Positions 10,888-22,993 of a stretch of DNA of 64,000 nucleotides are shown here, piece after piece. The notes under the pieces are model-generated. The model did not search any database. It was not told where the DNA came from and saw only the letters and a program-made list of their open reading frames with translations. The position numbers were made by a program, and so were the translations under genes. How positions within the stretch are numbered: position 1 is the first letter of the stretch; each line of letters starts with the position of its first letter. The DNA is from Rutstroemia sp. NJR-2017a BVV2 (Eukaryota; Ascomycota; Leotiomycetes; Helotiales; Rutstroemiaceae): the NCBI GenBank assembly GCA_002946415.1, contig NJPS01000059.1:372001-436000 (forward strand), read 5' to 3'.

Positions 10888-11015
10888 CTTTGGCTATTTG
10901 CTTTGACTCGGAATTCCTGGCTCGAGAGTTGTTTTTGAAATCCGCCAGAACTTTCATTGAGCAAATTTCTTGCTCGAGCCTCGGTTGTCACCGAACGACC
11001 GGAGTTGGTAGAAAA
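10888..11015. promoter_or_regulatory. compact bidirectional promoter COA4 / BPL1
   Basis: Only 128 bp separate the two divergent start codons, so the 5' UTRs and core promoters of both genes must share this interval. No TATA element is visible. Confidence 0.5.
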
Positions 11016-13242
11016 ATGGTCGCAAGAAAGATGGATGTCCTGGTGTACTCAGGTATATCGATTCGATTGCAGCAAAATCACTTTCTAAGACTTTGAGTAG
11101 GAAATGGAAGTACAGTTGAGTCAGTTCGCCACTGTCTCTACACATTACGACGTTTGCTCTCCCCCAGCTACGCCGTCATTCCTGTCTCTGAAACTGCCAT
11201 TCTCAAGGAACCATGGACCGCTTCTTGTGCTCTTCTTGTATTCCCAGGGGGCGCTGATCTGGGATACTGCCGCTCTCTCAACGGTGAAGGAAATCGACGT
11301 ATCTCGCAGTATGTCCGCCGGGGTGGTGCCTATCTTGGATTTTGCGCTGGGGGCTACTACGGCACCTCAAAATGTGAATTTGAAGTGGGTAACAAGCAGA
11401 TGGAAGTTGTTGGCCCACGAGAGTTACAGTTTTATCCTGGTACCTGTCGAGGAGGTGCTTTCAAGGGCTTTCAATACCACAGTGAAGCTGGCGCAAGACC
11501 TGCTGAAGTGAAAATAGACCAAAGCGCATTCAAGAGCGGTCTAGTACCTCAAAGTCTTAAAATATATTACAACGGCGGCGGAGTTTTTGTTGATGCTGGG
11601 AAATTTAAAGACAAAGGTGTTGAAACTCTCGCTACATATGTACATCCTATCGATGTCGAAGGGGGAGAAGCTCCTGCAGCCGTTGTGTACTGCAAAGTTG
11701 GTGAAGGTGCCGCAATCTTGACTGGCCCTCATCCTGAGTAAGTTAACCTTCGCTCGCGGTTGCTTTATCAGCTCACAGGTTTCTTCAGATTTGCCGCCGT
11801 GAATCTTGATCACACGACTAAGATTCCAGGATATTCAAAACTCGTAGGCGAATTAGCAGAGCACGACGGGCCAAGAACGACATTTTTGAAAGCTTGCTTA
11901 TCGAAGTTGGGGTTGGTTGTCGGTCAGGAGACATCTGTAGCACCCTCTCTTTCTCGCCTTCATCTCTCATCTATGTTCCCTTACTTAGTCCCAGAATTAT
12001 TGGCTTCATGGTCAGATATAATCGAAAGAAAGGACGGTGAAGAATACATTAAAGGCGAGAATGACACTTTTCATATCGAAAAGCAAGAGACTAGATGGTC
12101 CACTACCTCTCTCACTAAGTCACTTCCAGATGTACCAGCACAAGACAAACAAGCAAACAAACAAACTCCAGCAGATGACGGTATTATCGACTATAACGCG
12201 GTCACCAAGCGTCTCATACCACATGAATGTGATTGGCCCGGAGCGAAGGAAACTCCATATTTCAACCACCATGCATTCTGTACTAACTTGCGACATTATC
12301 AACAAGAACGTCAAAGCGAAGCTGAGGAATTCGGAAAGTTTGTTCTGTATGGGGAAGTCGTTACAAGCACGAATACTATGCTAGAAAAGTAAGTGACCAA
12401 CTGCAATTTCAGTTCAAGCGCTTATGATTTACAGGAATCCAAAACTTCTCTCGAATCTTCCTAACGGATTTACTTTCACGGCTACAACTCAAATTGCTGG
12501 TCGGGGTCGCGGCTCGAATGTGTGGGTATCACCCGCGGGATGTCTAATTTGGTCTGTTTGCATGAAGCATCCTATGGAAATAAGCAACAAGGCACCAGTA
12601 GTTTTCGTTCAATACCTCTCCGCAATCGCAATCGTCGAAGCAATCCACTCCTACGACAAGGGGTATGAGAATTTGCCAGTGAAGCTGAAATGGCCTAACG
12701 ATATCTGTAAGTTCTACAAAAAAAATATATTCAGGCAATGACTCACAATATTAGATGCACTCGACCCATCGAAGCCGGAAAAAAAGGAATATGTCAAGAT
12801 AGGAGGCATTCTCGTGAACTCCTCATACTCGTCCGGGAATTATGATCTAGTCGTAGGAATCGGTCTCAACACGACCAACACCGCACCCACCACGTCTCTG
12901 AACGCACTACTGCCATCGCATCTCGCACCATTCACACTAGAAAAGCTTCTAGCTCGTTTCCTGACAAAATTCGAAACCATCTACAAGAGTTTCTGCAGAA
13001 CGGGATTTGACCGCAAGCTTGAGGAGTTGTACTACAAACATTGGCTGCACAGCGATCAAATAGTAACTTTGGAAACGGAGGGCGGAGCTAGAGCAATGAT
13101 TCGCGGTATCACGAGAGATTGGGGGTTACTCCGTGCGGAGGAGTTGGGCTGGGAGGATAGACCTACGGGGAAGATTTGGGAGTTGCAGAGTGATAGTAAT
13201 AGTTTTGATTTTTTGAAGGGGTTGTTGAAGAGGAAGGTATAG
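11016..13242 (+). CDS. BPL1: biotin--protein ligase Bpl1 (holocarboxylase synthetase)
   Basis: Five exons (11016-11052, 11101-11737, 11789-12388, 12435-12706, 12755-13242) give 677 residues. The first exon encodes MVARKMDVLVYSG; ATG 11031 (MDVLVYSG) is an equally likely start. The N-terminal half is a glutamine-amidotransferase-like domain (VFPGGADLGYCRSLNG, YLGFCAGGYYGTSKCEFE, YYNGGGVFVDA). The catalytic half carries EVVTSTNTMLEKN, the biotin/ATP loop TTQIAGRGRGSNVWVSP, KLKWPNDIY, KIGGILV and VVGIGLNTTN, then a small C-terminal domain (GITRDWGLLRAEELG). The enzyme forms biotinyl-AMP and attaches biotin to acetyl-CoA carboxylase and pyruvate carboxylase. All expected motifs are present and length is near the fungal norm. 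Introns are 46-51 bp with good consensus. Confidence 0.95.
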
Positions 13243-13480
13243 GATTTCTTGAGTCGTGGTTATTATGATTTGTGCGTGCTTGGAGTATCTTTAGATGGTG
13301 TGATCTCATAGAAGGGGTGAAATGATAGATAAAAAACATGGCATTTCAAATATTCCGTGGGTATTTTACGATCTGAAGTCAAATCTACTAATTGTATAAA
13401 AGATACAGAAGAATCGAACCCCCACACACCAGCCATCCAGAATCCAACAACCCTCCCCTACGCCTCTACAAACTCTTCCT
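13243..13480. other. short convergent intergenic region
   Basis: A 238-bp gap between the BPL1 stop and the UstYa-like stop, expected to hold both 3' UTRs. It contains TTCGATT-like bases on the minus strand that resemble a tRNA B box, but no cloverleaf can be drawn. Confidence 0.45.
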
Positions 13481-14578
13481 TCAATCCACAAGCCCCACAA
13501 CAATACTCCTCAAATCATCGACCCTCCTCTCCTCCAGCCAATCCCACACCTCCTTCTTGTTCCTACACACATGCGCAGTTCCTTCTCCCTTCGTGTCCAG
13601 CGCACTATGGCTTCCTTCTAGGGTCATGTCCGCCATGCACATGATCTGCAAGCGGAGATATTCGAAACAGTGTGCGGCGTGCCAGTCGTTGCGGGCGCCG
13701 TGCAGGCCGAATCTGGTCCCGTGGGAGAGCACGAGTTGCTGATAGGTGTCGACGGAGTAGTAGAGCTGTGGGGCGTGGAGATGTTAGTTGAAGGGGGGAA
13801 GGCGGGGGAGGAAAGGAAATATGAAGGAGGCGTGGGGAGGGAGGAGAGAAAGAAAGGAAAAGGGGAGTTAGTTACGCAATGCAATGCATGAGTCCAAGCA
13901 GTTTCGAATATGGGACCCGATCGAATAGGGTCATCTGTGATAGGGGTGCCGATCATCGGGTATTTCTCCCAGTCGGGAATTCTGACTGTTCCGCTGCCCA
14001 CTGGGAGAGAAGCTTGTGAGAATTGATCGTGAATATCTGTGAGGGGTGGCATATGCTTACATGGCAGGAGTTTAGACCAATTCTCGCGAACCTTCATACG
14101 GTCGATATTCGATGACATATTAGGCATATATTTCGACGGTTCGTGCTGAAGAAGTGTGTATTGATGGGAATCTGCAGGTTCCTCTCACATTAGTATTTCA
14201 TCACTCCAACCACTCCTCGCCTATTCCGTCGCCATTAAGAAAGCACCTACGTGGAATATAAATCCCATTAATATCGCCCCCTGTCTCCGTCTTCTCCGGA
14301 CTCCATCCCTCCCCCCGATGCCACAACAGCAGGACAACAATCACCACCTGCAGCATGATAACAGCGCCCCACCTCATCCACTCCAGCATGTTCGCCAACC
14401 TCGCTTTCCGCTTCCGCTCTCTGTGTCTAGCAATCCTCTTTCCTCTTGGTGGTAGGCCTTCGGGAGGATTTGCTCTGGTGCTTGAAGTGGGTGATTCGTC
14501 GTAGTAGTGCGGTGTTTCCTCCATGTCGACGTCGTCGAGGAGTATACCGCTTTCGTTCTTCTCCTCGTCGATTCGCAT
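13481..14578 (-). CDS. UstYa-family (DUF3328) oxidase-like membrane protein
   Basis: Four exons (14578-14251, 14171-14061, 14000-13876, 13765-13481) give 282 residues. A cytosolic N-terminus of about 65 residues with a basic patch (GKRIARHRERKRKARL) precedes one membrane helix (WGAVIMLQVVIVVLLLW), so type II topology is expected. The two diagnostic motifs are present: HALHC near 184-188, at the exon 3 end, and HAAHCFEYLR near 216-225, followed by CMADMTLEG. In characterised relatives (UstYa/UstYb of ustiloxin, cyclochlorotine enzymes) such proteins carry out cyclisation, oxidation or chlorination on peptides. No precursor peptide, peptide synthetase or P450 gene is nearby (BPL1 and a GH47 gene flank it), so its substrate is unknown and a stand-alone role is possible. 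Confidence 0.88.
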
Positions 14579-15617
14579 GATTCGATTCGACTGTGCTTGG
14601 GTGCATAAATGCCAAGATGGGAGGGGAGTTCTAAATTGATGGGGAGGATGTTATGAGGAGGATGGTGGCATTTATGAGTGGGGTACAAATTGTCTTGGGC
14701 GTATATCGAAACAAAGAATAAAATTGTTGCGAAGGTCAGCTCATGGGGCAAATACGGGTCGCTTGGTACAAAGAACTCAAGAGCTGAAAATGGTGCTCAA
14801 TAGGAGAAGTCTTTTTAGGTCTGAGATATAGTCGATGAAATGATAGGGTGATGAGTGGCGCATGAATTGATGATTAAGGCCACTCGTACCAGTCTCCTGA
14901 TCTAGAAGTCTGAAGTCTCCATTGCGCATGGAAAGTTTTCACAGAAAGCAGTGTCATGAAAGCTTCACAAAGCAATATCGAGAAAGTCCCCCCAGCTAAC
15001 GTAGAGCTGCTATCGGTACCGGATGGGAGGTTTGATTTTGTCTGGTTGTGGGCAACAAGTTGCCTACTAACTCACTTTGATACATATTCACCTTACGTGA
15101 TCGACACATATCCCCTACTCAAAGAGCTACCGAGAACTATCAAGCTCCATCCATGTTCATATGAAGTTCGGATTTCATCAATCATACCGACCTCGATCTA
15201 CATTAGAGAGCTGGCTGGATGGCCTGGTCGCAGAGATACCGAGCCGTAAGTCGTGATCGTCTTCATCGGGTTACGTCTCGAGGTGGCGACCCAAAGCGAG
15301 GACACAAGGAACTGAATGTGATATTAAATCTAAAAAAACGCACGTTAGTTGCGAGCTATCGCATGCATCCATATCAAATAATTTCCACTTGGAAAGGATG
15401 TATTTGAACGGCCTTCACGTCAGAAAATTTAGTACCACTGCTGAAAACTTTTCGAATATGAATCAAATAGAATGCGAAAGTTCATTTCATGGGTCATATC
15501 ATTGCATTAGGTTCATTGACTATGCATAAAATAATTACGATTATAATGAGAACCATGGACTCCTTTATGTTCTGTATGCCGCAAAGGCTATGCTTCTATT
15601 CCCCTCTTATATTTCTA
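14579..15617. other. intergenic region
   Basis: About 1.0 kb between the UstYa-like promoter and the 3' end of the GH47 gene. Short frames (14956-15249 +, 15219-15407 +) have no domain or splice support. No RNA gene or repeat was seen. Confidence 0.4.
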
Positions 15618-17505
15618 TTAAATGGGAGGGCCAGCAACCTTGAACGGATGGGCTTCAGTGTTGAAAACCCATTCATTCTTTCCACCACTTCCGACCTGGT
15701 ATTCAGCATCCTGGTATTCATGTTAGCAATCGTTCAATAATCTTATCTCCATCCTCCCAACCAAATGATAAAAGAAGGGACTCACATCAGCATGTATCAA
15801 GAACGCATATTTCAGGACCTCGGCAAACAAGAAGCTGTCCTGGAAATCACTAAATCCTCCTCCATTAGGAGCATTGACATTCAACAGTTCAGCGAAACCG
15901 CTACCAGTGCGAGCAGTCGCGTTGATGGCGACAAATCCGTTCCAAGCCCAGTCGCGATACTTTTGGTCACCGGTGATGCGGTAGGCGTAGTAGAAGGACT
16001 CGAGGACTTCCGGGCGGAGAATGTAGTTTCCGTTGGTGATGTAGAAACCGGCTTTTTCATAGAAGGCAAGTTGGTCGGCTGGGACGGGAGGATTGTTGGT
16101 GTCGCTGGCGAGAGTGCCGTTTTCAACCCACTGGGAGAGAAGTTAGTTATGTATTTGATCAAAAGTAGAGAACGTGGATCTTACGTTGAAGATTTCAGGT
16201 CCGATGCCTGTAAGGGTGCTGTTGTAAGTGTCTTCGCAACCTTCGACCAGGGCTAGACCGAAATCGATGTATTTCTTATTCTTAAGAACGAGACCACCAA
16301 GGAGGAAATTTCCTCCGTCAAAGCAAGCCACTAATTTTAGTTCACCATCAGCCGTCGTCCTCAGGAAATCATTAGAATAAACTTTTATCAGGGGGTTGCT
16401 TACAATGTTCGGAAACAAACAGACGTGTCTTGTTGTTGTACGCGGCTATAAATGTCAAGTCCGGACGACTTGAAGGATGACTAGCCAAGTGCTTGATCGA
16501 AGAATCTGCAGCAGCAATCCAACGATCTTTATACTGGGAGAATCGTGTAGTATCATACACGTACATCTTGATGAGGTACTCGTAGAAGCTATCATCTCCA
16601 CCTACCCATCCACCACTAGCATCTTCGAAAAGACCAGTCCGAAGATTGACGTTTGTTCCGACAAGTCCAGGCCATGGCTCGTTATACTTGGGGTGGGGAT
16701 CCAAGAGATATGATTCTCCCTTCTGAGAAAGCTCTGCATAGGTCTTGTTTCCGGTGAGATCGGACAAGTGAGTCCATTCGAGAACCAAAGTTCCAATGGT
16801 TGCAATTCCGTTGTTGGTGGAGCCGTCGGTCCTTGAGGGATTGAAATAGAGATTGTTGCTTGGAACACCACTTGGTGTATCGAAAGCAAAGGCAAGATTA
16901 TCAGCTAAGCGTGCTGCTTGCTTGAGCACCTCATCCACGGCGGTGTCGTTGGAATTAAGATTTGAGACCGGCCCCTTAAGTAGATCATAACCTAATAAAG
17001 TTAGAATTGATGATATAATGTGAATCAGGGATCTTACCAGCAAGCAGACCGCCGATATATCTGATGGTTGTCTCGAATAGTGAGATCCCATCCGCGGTAT
17101 TGCTGAAGTCAATCGTCGGAATGAACTCCAAGATCTGATCCACTATTTCTGGTATTTCCATGACAATTGCCGTACTGAATGCATCCACTGCTGATGCTCC
17201 CCATCCGTTTCTGACAGAAATTAGCACAAGTGTAGACACGTTGTTTGCAGCACATAGACATACCTAGAATCAGAGTAACTGTTTGAGACTGGATGAAGCT
17301 CATCATGAGGGAAGGCATATTTGTAATACCCATCCCAGGCATGAGTGAATGCTTCCTTCACAGCGGCGGCCCGCTCTGAAGAAGATGGGGCTGGACTGTG
17401 ACCGTAGGACTGCTTTTTATTGAGTTGCGGACCATGAGGAACAGCAATGGTAGTCCAAGGCAAAGCGGCCAGGAGCGGCGCGAGAATAACCTTTGAAAGC
17501 ATCAT
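15618..17505 (-). CDS. msdS: GH47 class I alpha-1,2-mannosidase, secreted
   Basis: Six exons (17505-17264, 17210-17038, 16991-16404, 16330-16185, 16130-15786, 15710-15618) give 528 residues. A signal peptide ([21 protein letters not shown]) and a short Ser/Pro linker precede the (alpha/alpha)7 domain. Family motifs appear in order: [60 protein letters not shown] near the exon 4 end, [38 protein letters not shown] and the calcium-binding tail [10 protein letters not shown]. The last exon is only 31 codons but carries this essential Thr-Glu-Ala-His motif, so the stop at 15618 is secure. The enzyme trims Man9GlcNAc2 to Man5-type glycans in the secretory pathway or outside; without a long N-terminal anchor it resembles the secreted MsdS/MnsB type. 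Several NxT/S sites are present. Confidence 0.93.
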
Positions 17506-18604
17506 GAAAAATGAACGTGCTAAAAGGGGAGTGAAGAATTGAAGGTGCCGTGGGCTTCAAAATCTTTAAATACCTCTCGATTCTCGCACTTGAAAGGAGA
17601 GCAGTGGATATTCGGAGAGGGGGTGAGGCCCGAAGAGGACGGATACTGCGAGAGAGTAGCACGGACGAGTTACCGACTTTTTAAAGAAAATCTAGTCACA
17701 CACAACATATCACCACAAGTCACCTACACCGTAAATTAAAATGCTCACATGGAAGGGCACCTACAGGAAGATTCGGACCGCAGACACAAAAAAGCTTAGC
17801 AATCGATGATCTTGTCAACAGACAGGAACGATCAGAGACATCGGAGCTTTGCATTGGTTGTGTCTCCTGGGAAATGTGTCGATTTGCGCATGATTGCAGA
17901 TGCACATGAGCCACGAGCCACTTCGGTCTTGTTCGATAGTATCATTATTAAGTAGGTTTCCGGATAAGCGTTCTTTCGTGCGGGGATGGAAAAGGGTATC
18001 ATGTTCCTGAGCAGCGATGATCATCTGCGCCGGCAAAATGGCCTTCCTTAAACGTATTAGGTCAAGCACATCCACCCCGGCATTCAATATGTATGTAGTG
18101 TATCTTAATCCCTTGACAGAGTAACGTTGTACAACATTGTCGATAAGACGTGCCCCAGGTGCCCGCTCCGTGGTTCTTGAAGTGAATGAACCGCAGTTAT
18201 CGAAGCCTCCTTTTAAATGTTTGTTGTTTTGTGTTTGTGTTGGTATTTGTGGAGGTTGAAGTTCTCCTATTCGGAGATTTCTACGGGACTAAGGAGTGGG
18301 GATCATCCAACCAAAGCTTGACGAGTCAGATTCACCCCGCGTCCTACCTAGCCGCAGTCTAGCCTGTCTGGGGTGTCGTTCAGGCCAAAGCTATGACCAC
18401 AACTTCTCACACGTGACGAAATCTATTATCTAATTTCGGCAGGTACTTGTATACCAACTGCGAAGTAGTGGTGCAACCTGAGACATGTCTCGTCCAGTCT
18501 GCTTGATTCCAACTTCCAAGGTTTTACCACACACATACACATTCACAGTCTCAGTCGCACACACACATTTATGTTCATCCGGAGTCTTATCCTAATTCTC
18601 AATT
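17506..18604. other. intergenic region
   Basis: About 1.1 kb covering the GH47 promoter and the 3' flank of the Zn2Cys6 gene. Minus frames at 17720-18087 show no recognisable product. No repeats of note. Confidence 0.4.
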
Positions 18605-20343
18605 TCAATCCAAGGATTCCATATGCATCTCCCATCCACCTCCCGGGATCAATGTAGGGGATAGCATATCGTCACATGCCGGATGGCTCGTCATAATGCC
18701 TGCTCGGATCCACTTCTCTCGGCACATCTTCGTCCGCTTTATCATTGTGCTTGCTGAGCGAACCCCAAGCTGGTTGCTAATGATCTCTAATCTGCTAATG
18801 ACCCAATCGTACAAGTACTCCGACACACCTATGGCAGCACCAGCAACGGCCAGGGGCCAGATCATGAGGAATATGCCACTCATCCGGGGTGGCAGCTTCT
18901 CGCTTGCACTCAGATTGGCATATCTCCGAAAATGGCTTGGAATACTACGACAAATATGCGTCGCCATGGCGTTAATTATGGCGAGACTCTTTCGCTTTTG
19001 TGCGAGATGTCCTGTTGTCAGTTGTGGTAACCGTGCCATATGCGAGAGGAGCAGCTCATTCAACAGTATCCTCACCCATCGATAATGATTTAACATTCTT
19101 GCGTACCAGATGTCTGAATAAATATGATATATACCATCGAAATGAGCATTGTCCGGCTCCTCAGCCTGCTCAGTGGTGAAAGACCATTCAGAAGGCAGTT
19201 CCTGTTCCCATTCCTCATATTCTGTTTCTAGCAGCAGAACTTGCAGAATAATCTGATTCGGGTCTGTCAGTTCTCCTCCTCGGACAGATGCATGTAAGTC
19301 GATAAACCGTATCATGATCTCGATGGCAGCCGAAGCAGTCGTATCTTCTGTATTTGGGTTCCGCGAAATGAGTATCGACAGCTCGACAAGCTCTGACGAA
19401 GGTGGAAGTTCCATCTGGAAACACTTGATGTACAAGGCGAAGCAGAATTGTAGTTGCAATTTTGTAATAGGTTTGTTGTCCTTCTCAGCCTTGCTCGCTA
19501 TCGTTCTTAGCAGACCAGCGGCACCGTCAAGGTGGATAGTTAGTGACTGAGATGCTCCGGGCGCTGCGTTAATCAACTAGATGACCGTTAGATGCAGCTT
19601 GGATGGCTGAGTTTGCGAGAAAGGGCAAGCGACAGTGTGACATACCTCAAACACAATCAGCATAACGACTTTCTTGAACAGCATATCCAAATCGGCGTTC
19701 GCTGTATCACTCAATTCTTCAATTACCCTCTTCAGCGTATCTGAATGTTTCCGCCTCGCGATCAACATCAAGTTAGGATCTTTGGTAACATTAGATAACC
19801 CCGCCAATCCCACCGAGGACACCGCGTCGATCGTTCGATTTTGCATAAACAGCCAAGGCCATAACGGCGTTGTCACATCCACCTGCTCGTTCACAACCTT
19901 CGATGCAACTGTCACATAATGTGTAAAGAAGAATGTGAGCCCTTCATCCACCAGTGGCCTAGCGTTGGCCACCAGAAGGAGTCTTGCTTCAACCGGACTT
20001 GGGACATCAAGAACTAATTCCTCCGGTGGTGTAGGTGACTGTGCATGACGAGGCTGGCGACATTTTTCCCGACCTAGAGATGAAGATTTCCTATTTTCAG
20101 GACGTGCCTTCCGCAATGTTCGATCATTTTCATCTCGAAAGAGCAGATCAAGATGATCACGGTAGCCGGGACACTCTTTGTCGGCTCTCGAGCATTGTGA
20201 GCATGAAGGAAGTTTTTGGTCGCACTACACGGACCATCAATCTCGATGTACTCGAATGGCATTTTTGCAAGAAAGGAGTATACCTTGATTCTTCTGCCAC
20301 GACAAGTCGCACACGCCTTGCTAGGCTTCCCACAAAATACCAT
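18605..20343 (-). CDS. Zn2Cys6 fungal transcription factor
   Basis: Three exons (20343-20284, 20224-19646, 19576-18605) give 536 residues. Splicing of the 59-bp first intron at RRIK-CDQ completes the binuclear cluster: CATCRGRRIKCDQKLPSCSQ then CSRADKEC, i.e. C-x2-C-x6-C-x6-C-x2-C-x6-C, followed by the common PGYRD linker. The rest is helical and fits the DUF3468 / fungal-specific regulatory region (SLTIHLDGAAGLL, HLYS-like positions, PPRMSGIFLMIWPLAVAGAA). It should be a nuclear DNA-binding regulator; targets are unknown. It lies next to a decayed RTA1-type gene on the same strand, so it could once have regulated it, but that is a guess. Confidence 0.9.
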
Positions 20344-21076
20344 TGTGGTGTGTTCTTACGTTCAGATTGGCCGGAGGTACTGGAATGGCAAGATGCGAGT
20401 GATATGGAGCAAGTGTTTCGTTTTCTGCTACTCCAGAGTTGAAGGGTCGATGTTCGAAACAGGCATGCGACTAGTCAAGGCGTTACTCAATAAGCAGGCC
20501 CTTTTATTCCAATGTATGAACACGGAACAAGAGAATAAATACCGTGTAAATCTTTTTAAAAAGTAGAATTCTCGAGAATCGCATTTATTTTTTTTCTACG
20601 AAGATTTAATCGTGTATTGACGGGTTTCAGAGGAAGTTCTCAATAAAGACTGAGCATTGAATCAGTCTTGAGATATCTTTCGTACAGGCATGCAAAGCCA
20701 CCCAGCGCAAGGTCCCCTAAACGAGCAGAGCTTAAGCGCTAAATCCCAACTAGGTATACAATTCGTGTGCTGACAGGCATATTATCCTGCTCAGCGGGCA
20801 CCCAGTAGGATGTTGCTTAGTGCGGCCTATCCCTATGGGATCATGAGTTACATGTTGGACGAAGGGAGCAATTTTGTAATGTTCATTGAGAATTTGCCAA
20901 TTTCTCTATGGAAATATCGCTATATCCGTCACAGCTCTAAGCACCATATATATGTTTGTCATTGTCGTCCCCAAACATTTCCCCTGTCTTGTACAGCCAG
21001 ACTCCCCTTTCTCACTGTCATAACCTGTATATTGTTTCTGCATCTAGTCTTTCCATCATGATTCGACCACAGGAAT
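20344..21076. other. intergenic region
   Basis: About 0.7 kb upstream of the Zn2Cys6 gene and downstream of the RTA1-like pseudogene. No supported gene. Frames here have weak composition and overlap the regulator promoter. Confidence 0.4.
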
Positions 21077-22380
21077 TTATCTGGCATGCTTTGGTAATCT
21101 CCACTGCATATATGGCAGATACTTTGCTGGATGCCAGTAGTTGAACAGCGCAAGACAAGCAAACATAATCAGAGCATCCCAAATATACGTGCTGAACATC
21201 ATCAGCTTCTTCCTTTCCAATCACGCTCACATCTTGCCTCTCTCACGCAAGACAAACTCAAAAGCGAAGAAACAATTACTCACCACCACTCATGTGTCTC
21301 AATATACCTCGACTACCCGTCGCAAACTCCACCATTCGATACACACTCCTAACCAGTATCAAAGCACAAGTCCTGTTTTACTACTCTCAAAAACGCCTGC
21401 CAATTCCTCTTCAACTTCTTCCCTCCTGAACCATCCACTGCCACGTATTTTCCCATTTCATGTCCCCCATGTGCTGCAGAATCCGTAACCCCTCCCGCAG
21501 AATCCTTCGCAAATTGTTTAGAAGTGAAATTAAACCGCCCAGCGATGATGGTAAATAGCCCGAAACAAGCGAGTTGCACACTAACTCCCGCAAGCGCGAT
21601 GTTCCGGCCAGAATCGATGTTGGATTGTGCGTTGGGCGTGCTGGGGTCGATGGAGGTGAATTTTGTGGCGCCGCTTAGTTAGAGTAGGAGGGCGACTGAG
21701 TGGGTGGGTCAGTTGGTTTGGTGTTTAATTTGGTTGGGAGGGAGAAAGGGGAAGGGGTATGAGAGGAGGCGGATGAAAGGAAAGAGGACGAAAGGAGAGA
21801 GGATGAAATGAAGGGGAAGATACCAATATCGCAGAGCACGAAAGTAGGCGTAACGAAGCGTGGAGATATCCAGAAAAGTTTGGTGGTGCGGACTTCTTTC
21901 GGAACGACGTGATAGATGATGCGTCCCTAGGTTGAGGGCAGTCATTACCTACTCCGCATATTCGAAGTAAGGGGACGACGGAGGATGAGATAGTAGAACT
22001 AGAGTATTTCACAAAAACTATGTAACACGCAGCCGCCATAAAGACAGGTGACAAGAAAATGAGTGTGAATTGCGTACCGTAGAGCGGTTTACTAAAAGTG
22101 TGTTGCATGGAGATGGCGCGCACGATGTAGCCGATTGCTTCCACTGTATTGTGGTGATGTGTTAGTCGGGACAGAGAAAGGGGGCGAAGATAGCGAGTAT
22201 AAAGTTGGTGACGTCCGTACTTGCGGCAGCAAACACCATGATGGCCCATACACCGGCTTTGTACCGAACCCATTGGTAAAGACCGATGAAGAAAGTTATC
22301 GAGTATAGCACGCCGAATCCGATGGCTGCTGCTATGGAGGGATCGGAGTTGCTGCGGGAGAGATAGATAGAGAGCTGCAT
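21077..22380 (-). pseudogene. decayed RTA1-like lipid-translocating exporter gene
   Basis: Exons 22380-22221, 22143-22013 and 21926-21824 join cleanly and encode RTA1 hallmarks: FGVLYSITFFIGLYQWVRY, MEAIGYIVRAIS, AAACYIVFGRIIYHVVPKEV and FWISPRFVTPTFVLCDIV. The next exon (from 21695) reads VALLL and meets TAA at 21681-21679, exactly where the family has Gln before LSGATKF. Beyond it the same frame resumes (GRNIALAGVSVQLACFGLF) to about 21370, where one extra base shifts into CALILVRSVYRMVEFATG; a second one-base break near 21305-21311 is needed to reach YIETHEW. A last exon from 21191 gives YIWDALIMFACLALFNYWHP to a stop at 21077. The complete seven-helix family plan is thus present but interrupted by one nonsense and two frame breaks. 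The lesions are described only; sequencing error is the main alternative. Confidence 0.75.
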
Positions 22381-22993
22381 TTCGGTCAACTGGTGGTAGT
22401 ATCCAGTGTATTTATACTGTATGTAGACCAACTATTGCCTCAATCTAGATACACGTCTCGATGAAATGAATGCCTATCTGGAGAAGCTGACATCCCCACC
22501 CATCTTGTCATTTCAGGTTACTTACCAACAGTGCAACTAAGTATATTACTAACAAAATTCGAATTAATGGAAATGTAAGTATGAAGACTATGAGTGCAGT
22601 TCTATTGGTCAATGCAGATATCCTCCTCCGAAACTAGGAACATTTGGTTATGTTCTGCTTTGGGTAAGCAGATCGGCGGCGGACGGAGCTCACAACTAGT
22701 TATCAAAGTCCTTGACAAATTGAACGAGTGCAAATGCTTTTATGCTAATTTAGATTGAAATAGGTATTAAAGTGATTATGAAAGCCTCGAACTTCACACA
22801 CCAAAGAAGAAAAGAAGTATCGACATTGACCGCCTGCAATGAGATAACCAAAAAGAATATGCTGTCCAACTCCTAGTCTTGACCCTTTAGATGCGCAAGT
22901 ACATGACTTTTATAAGAGTGATATTTACATTGATGAAAAGAAAATATGCAAATAAAATGAAAGAGAATGTAATCTAGTTCAAGACGCAACCTG
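22381..22993. other. intergenic region
   Basis: About 0.6 kb between the RTA1-like start and the stop of the giant synthase gene. It holds the expected 3' UTR of the synthase and the RTA1 promoter. No gene or repeat was found. Confidence 0.4.

Noticed and set aside
13395..13440. Possible tRNA on the minus strand (GGGTTCGATT box)
   Set aside because: No A box, anticodon arm or acceptor stem can be formed around it.
21411..21593. Alternative frame after a TAAG acceptor to bypass the RTA1 stop
   Set aside because: It avoids the TAA but reads a non-RTA1 frame, while the family motifs lie in the frame containing the stop.
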